A DNA stretch of 64,000 bases. Origin: Gracilimonas sp040904925. GTDB lineage: Bacteria > Bacteroidota > Rhodothermia > Balneolales > Balneolaceae. Each line of letters starts with the position of its first letter. Positions within the stretch are counted from its first letter, which is position 1. The stretch spans positions 1 through 64,000 of the forward strand of contig JBBDSP010000012.1 of assembly GCA_040904925.1 (NCBI GenBank), given 5' to 3'. A model generated the notes under the pieces. That model saw only the letters and a list, made by a program, of their open reading frames with translations, ran no database searches and had not been told where the DNA came from. Position numbers and translations under genes: made by a program. Shown in pieces: positions 18,932-26,448 of the stretch.

Positions 18932-19410
18932 AATGGAACACGGATGACACGGATCTAGCGGATTTTCACGGGTATGCGTATTTGATGAGATAGTTGTCAA
19001 CTACTGCATGTTCCACACGCGTTAAAGCACTTTAGTTCTCATTACAAAGCTCCGGCTATGTAATGCCGTCCCGGAAGCTCCCGCTTCCCATGCCTATATA
19101 TTAATCTGTAGTTAGTAATCGGATCACTTTTCTTTTGGATCGCCAAAAGAAACAAAAGCTCCCGACTGCGAAAAAAGAGCTAAAGCTGACATCATTCCGC
19201 TAAAAGAAATCAATGCTCCTTCACGCCCGGAGATTGCTTCTTAGTTGGTCAGCGGAATGATTTCTTTCTTTACGCTCCATTCCATCATCTTCTTAACGCT
19301 CTTTTTTCTGAGGCCGATGGAAAATATAACTTGTAAAGAATCTTAAGTTTGAAATAGGACAATTTTCATTCTTTGAGTATCCGCTAGATCCGTGTCATCC
19401 GTGTTCCATT
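18932..19410. repeat. Perfect 31-bp inverted repeat enclosing repeat copy 1
   Basis: The arm at 18932-18962 (begins AATGGAACACGGATGACACG) is the exact reverse complement of 19380-19410 (ends GTCATCCGTGTTCCATT). They enclose the first 284-bp repeat copy. The spacer 18817-19445 contains no convincing gene. Related but degenerate 'ATCCGTGTCATCCG' sequence recurs at about 21397-21411. Confidence 0.85.
19038..19321. repeat. 284-bp direct repeat, copy 1
   Basis: Copy 1 of a long non-coding repeat whose second copy is at 20996-21280. Shared blocks include CGCCAAAAGAAACAAAAGCT, TGCGAAAAAAGAGCTAAAGC, AAGAAATCAATGCTCCTTCA and a TGATTTCTTTCTTTACGCTC segment. Internal complementarity (AAAAAAGAGC with GCTCTTTTTT; ATCATTCCGCT with AGCGGAATGAT) would let the transcript fold into a long hairpin. 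Function unknown. Confidence 0.85.
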
Positions 19411-19445
19411 TCGTTACTCATCCAAAGAAACGGTATCTTTCTTCC

Positions 19446-20669
19446 ATGAATAAAAAATTTCTACAAGTAGCTGTGATCGGTGGGGGAGCGGCCGGATTTT
19501 TTGCAGCTATTTCAGCCAAAACCGATCATCCCGAAGCTAAAGTAACCATCTATGAAAAGTCAGATAAGCTACTTTCAAAAGTTCGTATTTCTGGTGGCGG
19601 TCGCTGCAATGTAACTCATCACTGTTTTGACATCCGGGAGCTGGTCAAGTTTTATCCCCGCGGAGAACGCCCCCTCAAAAAAGCATTCGGGATGTTTTCC
19701 CCAACCGATACAGTGCAGTGGTTTGAAAGTCGCGGAGTAAATTTAAAGACTGAATCCGACGGACGTATGTTCCCAACTACCGATGATTCCCAAACCATCA
19801 TCAACTGCCTGATGCAGGAATGCCAGAAACTGGGAATCGGGATCAAAACGAAATCAAATATCAAAAAAATAAAACCCCTCGATGATGGCTATGAATTGGG
19901 ATTTCATCGCGGCGGAAAGGTGAAGGTTGATAAAGTGATCGTGGCAACGGGTGGAAGTCCACGGAGGAGTGGCTTTGACTGGCTTCGCGAACTCGGGCAT
20001 GAAATTGAAGAACCGGTTCCATCGCTTTTCACCTTCAACATGCCAAATGAACCGATCAAAGAACTGATGGGAGTAGTGGCGAATCCTGTTTCGGTGAAGA
20101 TCATGGGGTCGAAATTACAAAGCAGCGGCCCGCTGTTGATCACGCACTGGGGAATGAGCGGCCCGGCGATTTTGAAATTATCGGCATTCGGAGCGAGAGA
20201 GCTACACGAAAAGGACTACAATTTTAAAGCACTGGTAAACTGGACGGGCGAGCGGACCGAGCAGGAAGTACGAAATATCCTGAAAAAGGTGGAAGATGAT
20301 CATGGAATGAAAAAGATCCCAAACGTAAATCCATTTGAGCTTCCCGGAAGGCTGTGGGAGTTTCTGCTCAATAAATTGGAGCTTGGTGATGACATGATCT
20401 GGCAGAATATGGGCAAGAAGAATATCAACCGATTGGTGCATTTGCTAACCAATGATGAATATCAGGTGGAAGGTAAAACAACCTTCAAAGAAGAGTTTGT
20501 GACCTGCGGGGGAATCAGTCTTCAGGATGTGGACATGAAAACCATGCAAAGCCGAAGATCACCCGATCTCTACTTTGCAGGAGAGGTTTTGGATATTGAC
20601 GGTGTAACCGGCGGGTTCAACTTTCAGGCCGCCTGGACTACGGGGTTTATTGCTGGAAAATTAGAGTAG
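19446..20669 (+). CDS. BaiN/RdsA-family NAD(P)/FAD-dependent oxidoreductase (HI0933-like)
   Basis: A flavoprotein of about 407 residues starting at ATG 19446; the longer frame from 19392 lies in repeat DNA and is rejected. FAD-binding loop VIGGGAAGFFAA (10-21), the family motif VRISGGGRCNVTHH (about 48-61), VATGGSPRRSG, and the C-terminal GEVLDIDGVTGGFNFQAAW, all typical of HI0933/BaiN proteins. Members include flavoproteins that reduce bile-acid intermediates, but most have no defined substrate, and bile acids are not implied here. The gene is on the opposite strand to flanking lysC and lysA and is bracketed by two direct 284-bp repeats, hinting at insertion. Confidence 0.9.
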   Translation: MNKKFLQVAVIGGGAAGFFAAISAKTDHPEAKVTIYEKSDKLLSKVRISGGGRCNVTHHCFDIRELVKFYPRGERPLKKAFGMFSPTDTVQWFESRGVNLKTESDGRMFPTTDDSQTIINCLMQECQKLGIGIKTKSNIKKIKPLDDGYELGFHRGGKVKVDKVIVATGGSPRRSGFDWLRELGHEIEEPVPSLFTFNMPNEPIKELMGVVANPVSVKIMGSKLQSSGPLLITHWGMSGPAILKLSAFGARELHEKDYNFKALVNWTGERTEQEVRNILKKVEDDHGMKKIPNVNPFELPGRLWEFLLNKLELGDDMIWQNMGKKNINRLVHLLTNDEYQVEGKTTFKEEFVTCGGISLQDVDMKTMQSRRSPDLYFAGEVLDIDGVTGGFNFQAAWTTGFIAGKLE

Positions 20670-20810
20670 GTTTTTTACCACGAAAGCTCTAAAGCACTAA
20701 ATTTTAGAAATGTGTAAAGAAATAGAATTGAATATGAACTATAAATTTAGCCTGTTCTTGAGTTCCTATTTACCATGAATTCAATATAGAATTAACCTTG
20801 TAGACGTCAT

Positions 20811-20964
20811 GTCATTTCGACTGTAGTGAATGAGCCCCATAAGGGCGAAGAAACGGAATGGAGAAATCTGCGGAGTTGGATTCAGCAACTTAGCCTTTTT
20901 TGAACTCCATAGATCTCTCAGCTTCACTCGTTCATGTTCATTCACTCATTACGTTCGAGATGAC
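20811..20964. repeat. Dispersed intergenic inverted repeat (GTCATTTCGA type)
   Basis: Ends GTCATTTCGA (20811-20820) and TCGAGATGAC (20955-20964) match as inverted arms at 9 of 10 positions; inside are ATGGAGAAATCTGC and the roughly complementary AGATCTCTCAGC. This resembles widespread intergenic repeats of Bacteroidota-type genomes. It lies in the 806-nt gene-free region 20670-21475. Confidence 0.7.
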
Positions 20965-20995
20965 AAACAGGCCAGGAAATATTATACCTTTAGTA

Positions 20996-21280
20996 CTCGT
21001 TGCAAAGCTCTGGCTTTGTACGCCTTCCCGGAAGCTCCAGCTTCTCGTGCCTATATGTTAATCTGTTGTTAGTAATCGGCTCACTTTTTCTTTTGGACCG
21101 CCAAAAGAAACAAAAGCTCCCGGCTGCGAAAAAAGAGCTAAAGCTGTCTTCATTTCGCTAAAAGAAATCAATGCTCCTTCACGTTCAGAAACTGCTTCAA
21201 TGTTTTACAGCGGTATGATTTCTTTCTTTACGCTCCATTTCGCCATCTTCTTCACACTCTTTTTTCTAAGACCGATGGAA
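20996..21280. repeat. 284-bp direct repeat, copy 2
   Basis: Second copy of the 19038-19321 element, same orientation, diverged by scattered substitutions but alignable end to end by eye. Together the copies bracket the BaiN-type gene. Short ORFs across it are not conserved between copies and are not called. Confidence 0.85.
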
Positions 21281-21475
21281 CAGTGAACCTACCACCAGGT
21301 AATGGGAGGCTATGAATATTCAACTTTCCGTCAAAGAAGTTTTTGTGGCCACTACTATGAGACAGGAATACAATATTTCCACGATCATCCACAAAATCCG
21401 TGTCATCCGCGTTCTATTCCATGCTTTTTCTTAGACTAAGTTTTAAATCCCATATTGAGCTTTCGTGGCAATAAA

Positions 21476-22633
21476 TTACACTACCTCATCCGAGTAAACC
21501 GTAGGATTCGCCTCTCTCAAATTATATGCACTGCGCATCACTTCCCCATAAGCTCCGGCGCTGCGGATGGCTACCAGATCCCCGCGTTCTACTTCCGGGA
21601 TGTAAATATCTTTTCGGAAGGTATCTGAGCTTTCGCAAATAGGGCCGACTACATCGTATTCCTTTTCAGGCTTTGAACTTGTCAATACATCAATCCGATG
21701 AGCAGCTTGATAAAGGGCAGGACGGATGAGCTCAGTCATCCCTGCATCCACAATTGCGAAGTTTTTGGTCTGCCCGTATTTAGTGTACAGCACTTTGGTG
21801 ATCAAACTTCCACACTGACCAACGACCGATCTTCCCAGCTCAAAATGCAGTTGCTGATGATCTTTCAGTTTAATACCCTGTTCAAACAATCCGAAAAATC
21901 GTTCAAAATCAGGTACAGAGTTATCGTTAGGGTGTGCATAATTGATGCCAAATCCTCCGCCTACATTGATCACCGAGAGCTTGAATCCCTTGTCTTCAAT
22001 ATGATCATTAAGTGCATTGGCTTTTCGGCAAAGTTCTTCAAAAGGGGTGAATTTTTCGATCTGAGAACCGATGTGAAAGTGAATACCGATCAGCTTCAGG
22101 TTTTTCAGCGAAGGTAATTTTTCCAGTACTTCATCGAGATCAGAAGCATTGATGCCGAATTTATTTTCACTCAATCCGGTAGTGATGTATTTGTGCGTAT
22201 CGGCTTCCACGTTTGGGTTGAGCCGAAGGGCAATGCGGGCAATTTCCCCATGTTTTCCGGCGAATTCATTTAATACTTCAAGTTCCTGGGGTGATTCACA
22301 ATTGAAACAAAAAATATCATGCTTTAAGCCGAGTTCGATTTCCTCATCGCTTTTGCCAACGCCTGCAAAAGCAATTTCATCCGGCGAAAAACCGGTGTCA
22401 ATGGCACGCTGAACTTCACCGCCACTCACGCAATCAGCTCCAAGTCCGGCTTTCTTTATCATTTTCAGGACCTTTGGCTGATTGTTTGCCTTCAACGCAA
22501 AATGCACACGATATCCTTTAGATATTCCGTGTTCATTGATCTCGTTAAGAGTGGCATTTAAAACATCCAGGTCGTAATAATAGAAAGGCGTTTTTCGGGA
22601 TTTAAAAAAATCGGTGACTTCCGATGGAAACAT
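21476..22633 (-). CDS. lysA: Diaminopimelate decarboxylase
   Basis: PLP-dependent enzyme making L-lysine from meso-diaminopimelate. Started at ATG 22633 (385 residues); a start at 22678 would add 15 residues lacking conservation. Key features: the PLP lysine in HFALKANNQPKV (Lys48), IGIHFHIGSQI, the phosphate-binding VINVGGGFGINY, and the active-site Cys in VGPICESSDTF supplied to the partner subunit. Last step of the pathway begun by lysC on the same strand. No lysine riboswitch is seen in its leader. Confidence 0.95.
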   Translation of the reverse strand: MFPSEVTDFFKSRKTPFYYYDLDVLNATLNEINEHGISKGYRVHFALKANNQPKVLKMIKKAGLGADCVSGGEVQRAIDTGFSPDEIAFAGVGKSDEEIELGLKHDIFCFNCESPQELEVLNEFAGKHGEIARIALRLNPNVEADTHKYITTGLSENKFGINASDLDEVLEKLPSLKNLKLIGIHFHIGSQIEKFTPFEELCRKANALNDHIEDKGFKLSVINVGGGFGINYAHPNDNSVPDFERFFGLFEQGIKLKDHQQLHFELGRSVVGQCGSLITKVLYTKYGQTKNFAIVDAGMTELIRPALYQAAHRIDVLTSSKPEKEYDVVGPICESSDTFRKDIYIPEVERGDLVAIRSAGAYGEVMRSAYNLREANPTVYSDEVV

Positions 22634-22820
22634 TAATTGTAGTTTTAAAAAGTGAATGAATGATTTTAAAGGTTTCAAAGATAAAGAAAATTACCGCTTG
22701 GTTTAATAGGATTTGTTGATAGAATGTATTTTGAAAAGACGACGGAATTGAACGCGGATAACACGATTGGGCGGATAGTCACAGATATACAAATTTATCA
22801 AATCAACAAATTCATATCAC

Positions 22821-22856
22821 GGCAGTATGGGCGCATGGCTATGCGCCCATACTGCC
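22821..22856. repeat. Perfect 16-bp hairpin between lysA and the riboswitch
   Basis: GGCAGTATGGGCGCAT (22821-22836), loop GGCT, ATGCGCCCATACTGCC (22841-22856). It lies between two divergent transcription units, so it is not an obvious terminator of an annotated gene. It could be a REP-like element or a structure in the riboswitch leader. The neighbouring 22634-22820 holds a degenerate 'CGGATAACACG' repeat fragment and otherwise nothing recognisable. Confidence 0.75.
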
Positions 22857-22935
22857 GGAAAGAAAGTATTTTTCATTCACAACAATTAACGTTTGACCTG
22901 ATACTAAAAAGCCGGTATCATTGTTAACAGTTTGA

Positions 22936-23058
22936 ATCAGCCTAATCCCGAAACAGCGGGAGCGGAGGACCCAGAAGTGGGGCGAATTCCGAGTGATCGG
23001 AGAGAGCATCTATCAGCTCCAGCCCGTCAGCTAACTTCGCAGGCATTGATAGAAGATT
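22936..23058 (+). promoter_or_regulatory. Cyclic di-AMP riboswitch (ydaO/yuaA type)
   Basis: The leader matches the c-di-AMP riboswitch consensus closely. Conserved cores: GCGGAGGACCCAGAAGTGGG (22962-22981) followed by GCGAAT, and CCCGTCAGCTAAC (23023-23035) followed by TTCGCAGGC. Helices visible: GCCT/AGGC (22940-22943/23041-23044), CCCG/CGGG (22947-22950/22957-22960), a TCCGA-GTGA-TCGGA hairpin (22988-23001) and TCTATCA/TGATAGA (23009-23015/23047-23053), reproducing the pairing of the crystallised Thermoanaerobacter examples. It ends about 60 nt before the first gene of an ion-transport cluster, matching the known c-di-AMP link to potassium and osmolyte transport. No intrinsic terminator is evident after it, so control may be translational or by another mechanism. 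Confidence 0.93.
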
Positions 23059-23120
23059 GAGTGAGCTTTGTGCGTGATCGGTCTTCACATCTAACAAAAA
23101 TATTACCGAAGTAAACGTAC

Positions 23121-23783
23121 ATGAGTTTTAAACAAGAAGATTTCCTTCTCACTGCCAACAAATTTGATATCCCCGAAAGCATCGGTCAAAGTCCCGGAAT
23201 CTCACTAAAAGGGGAAATAATAAAGTCGGTCTTACTGAGCACGGATCTTAGTTTTATTCAAAATTTCAGTGCTGATGCTATTATGATCGTGAACCCATTC
23301 GATAAGTCGAATGAGCTGGATCGTTTTATAATCAATTTTGCCAAACGGCCTGTGATCTGTGATATAGGCGGAGGTTTACTCTGGGAAGAGCGATCTATTC
23401 GTTTAGCGGTCGGGGCCTTTGAAGCCGGGGCTTCCGCAGTGGTGCTAACCAAACCCACTCCACCAGAGATCGTAGCTCGAATACGCAACGAAATTGATGG
23501 GCCACTGGTTTATACCGTTATGTTTGATGCGGAGGATTTCGAAGACCTATCAGATGCGGGGATAGATATTTTTAATATTTCAACCGGAGAATTTACATCT
23601 CAAACAGTTTCAAAGGTGCGAAAACTAATACCTGATATATCAATAATGGCAAACGGTGGACCTCATGACTCAACTATTCGGGAAACTATAGAATCCGGAG
23701 CGGAAAGCATCGTATTTAACCCACCAACGGCGACGGAAATCTTGCGATCGGTATTTGACGAATACAGAAATAATAAAGAATAA
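23121..23783 (+). CDS. Uncharacterised TIM-barrel-like protein, first gene after the c-di-AMP riboswitch
   Basis: A 220-residue soluble protein with alternating strands and helices. Recognisable blocks are GEIIKSVLLSTDL, SADAIMIVNPF, RPVICDIGGGLLW, the GAFEAGASAVVLTKPTP segment and a C-terminal phosphate-site-like MANGGPHDSTIRETIESGA. It resembles a conserved family, common in Firmicutes and often labelled only 'hydrolase', with a (beta/alpha)8 look; no catalytic function is established and I do not assign one. Position directly behind the riboswitch makes it the first candidate target of c-di-AMP control. The next gene starts 69 nt later on the same strand. Confidence 0.75.
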   Translation: MSFKQEDFLLTANKFDIPESIGQSPGISLKGEIIKSVLLSTDLSFIQNFSADAIMIVNPFDKSNELDRFIINFAKRPVICDIGGGLLWEERSIRLAVGAFEAGASAVVLTKPTPPEIVARIRNEIDGPLVYTVMFDAEDFEDLSDAGIDIFNISTGEFTSQTVSKVRKLIPDISIMANGGPHDSTIRETIESGAESIVFNPPTATEILRSVFDEYRNNKE

Positions 23784-23852
23784 ACGTACTCTGAATTCCA
23801 AAAGTTGAAAAATGTGGGCATAGTATACCTTCCACAAAATTGAGTAAAAGCT

Positions 23853-26330
23853 ATGAGTGAATCATTAAATTTTTCGCTGCCCTTTTCCAACCCGGTAATG
23901 ATCTTTGCATTGGTGATGATCATCATTCTGGTGGCCCCCATCATCTTTAGAAAAATTAAGATACCGGGGCTTGTAGGAATCATATTGTCAGGGATGGTTA
24001 TTGGTCCAAGCGTTTTAAATTTATTGGAACGCGACAGTACTATTGAGCTTTTGGGAACCGTAGGGTTATTATACCTGATGTTCATGGCGGGTTTATCCAT
24101 AGACCTGAATCGCTTCGAAAAACTTCGAAATCAAAGTATTGGCTTTGGTACTCTTTCCTACGCCTTCCCCGCTATTGGGGCTTATTTTCTTGGGGTTTAT
24201 TTGTTGGATTATTCCCTGGAAACGTCGCTGCTTTTAGGCGCTATTGTAGGCTCACATACTTTACTTGCCTATCCTATTGTGGAGCGACTGGGAATCACCA
24301 AGAACACCGCTGTAACCATGTCGATGGGCGGAACGTTGGTCACCGACACGCTCTCGTTGGGTATTTTGGCCGTTATTGCCGGAACGGTTGGGGATAATCA
24401 GGGTGCAGGATACTGGACTGCTTTTGGCACATCCATAGCCGTATTCTTGGCTGCTGCTGTTTTAATACTTCCGCGTTTGGGCCGGTGGTTTTTCAGAAAC
24501 ATGAAACATGATACGGACGTGGATTTCGTATTCATGATGGCCGTTTTATTTGCAACGGCATTTTTAGCTGAACTCGCAGGGCTTGCTTCTATTATCGGTG
24601 CGTTTATTGCAGGACTTTTACTAAATCGACTCGTTCCCGGAAATGGTACGCTTATGAGCCGAATACAGTTTGTAGGAAATGCTCTCTTCATTCCTTTCTT
24701 TTTGATCTCAGTTGGAATGCTGGTAGACGTGAAAGTACTGGCAAGTCTTGACGTGTGGGTTTATGCAGTTGCTTTTACATTACTTGTATTTGCTGGAAAG
24801 GCCATCGCATCACTCATTATTCGGTTGACAAAAGGATTTAGTAATGCCGAAGGGTTGGTAATATTTGGCTTGACCACACCACAATCAGCTGCAACCCTGG
24901 CGGTAACCTTGCTTGGTTATGACCTTGGGTTTTTTAATCAGACTGCAGTAAATGCTGTGGTTATCATGATTCTATTTACCTGTTTGTTAGGCCCGTGGCT
25001 GGTTGAAAAATATGGCCGTGAAGTTGCCGTGATGGAAGATGAAAAACCATTTGAGCCATCGGAGATTCCTCAGCGAATTATTGTTCCATTGGCAAATCCT
25101 GAAACTTCGGATGCGTTGATGGATATTGCATTTATGATCCGGGATGAAAAATCGGAACAGCCGGTATTCCCGCTTACCGTAGCTCGCGATGGAAAAGACG
25201 TAGATGCACAGGTGGCCCGTGGTGAGAAAATGCTAAGTCATGCTGTGGTTCATGCCGCCTCAGCTGAAGTTCCGGTAAATCCGGTAACCGCGATTGATTT
25301 TAACATTGCAAAAGGAATAGCACGTTCGGTAAATGAAAAACTGGGCTCGGTAGTAGTGATAGGCTGGAATGGTGCAGTTTCGGCTAAGCAGCGTATTTTT
25401 GGAAGTATCCTGGATCAGCTTTTACAGGAAATTGATGAAATGGTGATGGTTTCAAAAATCCATAAACCCATCAATACCGTTGAGCGTGTTATAGTTGCTG
25501 TTCCACCTTTTGCATCCTTAGAATCTGGTTTTGCGGGTGCCGTCCGGTCACTTAAATTAATGGCCGATCAAATTGGGGCAGACCTTGTGATCATTGCTCC
25601 GGAAGAAAGAATAGGCGGCATTGAGCGAAGAATTGATCGTGTAAAGCCGGAGTTGGAAACTGAATATATAAGTATTCCAAAATGGTCTGAATTGCCCGCT
25701 TGGATGGATGAAAATATTCACGATGATGATATGTTTGTACTGCTCAGTGCACGGGAAGGTTCACTTTCATGGCGACCGGGACTTGACCGTCTTCCAAGGG
25801 TAGTTGCACAACGTTTTCCTAAATTATGTTTTATAAGTGTGTATCCTTCTGAAGCTGAAAATTCTGTGGGAAAAAATGAGAATGAGTCTCAGGTAAATCT
25901 GCTAAAGCAAAATCGAATCATAATATCAGAAACCGGAGAAAACCTGGAAGAGAAACTGGTAAGAATGCTTCGCAGGGACGATTCCATTCAACGAAAAGAT
26001 GTGAAACGGTTAGTTCAGAGACTGCTCAAAAATTCGGATGATTATTCTCCAGAAATGATGTCGGGAGTGGTACTTTATGATGCTCACACCTCAATAGTAG
26101 ACGAACAGATGCTATTTGTAGGAATTGTGAAAGAAGGACTGCTAATTCCAAAAACGGCAAATAAAGCCCATGTTGTATTAATGTTACTCAGCCCCAAAAA
26201 TTTGTCAGTAAAAGACCATTTGAGAGGGGTGAATGCAGCGGCACGGCTCATTCGTCCCGGAGAAACCATTGAAAAATTAACGGGTGTAGAACAACCGGCA
26301 GAGGTATACAGTACATTGATAAAACAATAA
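23853..26330 (+). CDS. CPA2-family cation:proton antiporter with USP-like and EIIA-like C-terminal domains
   Basis: An 825-residue inner-membrane antiporter. Residues about 12-395 form some twelve membrane segments of the Na+/H+ exchanger fold (GLVGIILSGMVIGPSVLNLL, FGLTTPQSAATLAVTLLGY). The cytosolic part has two universal-stress-protein-like units (about 405-550 and 555-690; RVIVAVPPFASLES) and a C-terminal segment (about 725-820) resembling a mannitol/fructose-type EIIA domain, with His745 in the position of the phosphoacceptor (YDAHTS) and KDHLRGVNAAARLI. It probably exchanges K+ or Na+ for protons, gated by ligand or phosphorylation; ion and ligand are inferred. Second gene of the riboswitch cluster. 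Confidence 0.88.
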   Translation: MSESLNFSLPFSNPVMIFALVMIIILVAPIIFRKIKIPGLVGIILSGMVIGPSVLNLLERDSTIELLGTVGLLYLMFMAGLSIDLNRFEKLRNQSIGFGTLSYAFPAIGAYFLGVYLLDYSLETSLLLGAIVGSHTLLAYPIVERLGITKNTAVTMSMGGTLVTDTLSLGILAVIAGTVGDNQGAGYWTAFGTSIAVFLAAAVLILPRLGRWFFRNMKHDTDVDFVFMMAVLFATAFLAELAGLASIIGAFIAGLLLNRLVPGNGTLMSRIQFVGNALFIPFFLISVGMLVDVKVLASLDVWVYAVAFTLLVFAGKAIASLIIRLTKGFSNAEGLVIFGLTTPQSAATLAVTLLGYDLGFFNQTAVNAVVIMILFTCLLGPWLVEKYGREVAVMEDEKPFEPSEIPQRIIVPLANPETSDALMDIAFMIRDEKSEQPVFPLTVARDGKDVDAQVARGEKMLSHAVVHAASAEVPVNPVTAIDFNIAKGIARSVNEKLGSVVVIGWNGAVSAKQRIFGSILDQLLQEIDEMVMVSKIHKPINTVERVIVAVPPFASLESGFAGAVRSLKLMADQIGADLVIIAPEERIGGIERRIDRVKPELETEYISIPKWSELPAWMDENIHDDDMFVLLSAREGSLSWRPGLDRLPRVVAQRFPKLCFISVYPSEAENSVGKNENESQVNLLKQNRIIISETGENLEEKLVRMLRRDDSIQRKDVKRLVQRLLKNSDDYSPEMMSGVVLYDAHTSIVDEQMLFVGIVKEGLLIPKTANKAHVVLMLLSPKNLSVKDHLRGVNAAARLIRPGETIEKLTGVEQPAEVYSTLIKQ

Positions 26331-26448
26331 TTTTATTTATGTTTTTTTGCAGTGGTAACTTAAAGAACAGTTTTGTGTTAAAATGGAATTGTTTAGGTCC
26401 AGATTATATTATGGTAATTCATTTATAAACCCTTGAAATAAAGATCAC

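Noticed and set aside
20830..21072. An 80-codon frame in the lysA-BaiN spacer
   Set aside because: It spans two different repeats, has no family resemblance and is not conserved in the second copy of the 284-bp repeat.
21280..22820. Lysine riboswitch for lysA or lysC
   Set aside because: The leaders of both genes were read; neither shows the conserved lysine-riboswitch core, and the lysA spacer holds only a repeat fragment and a simple hairpin.
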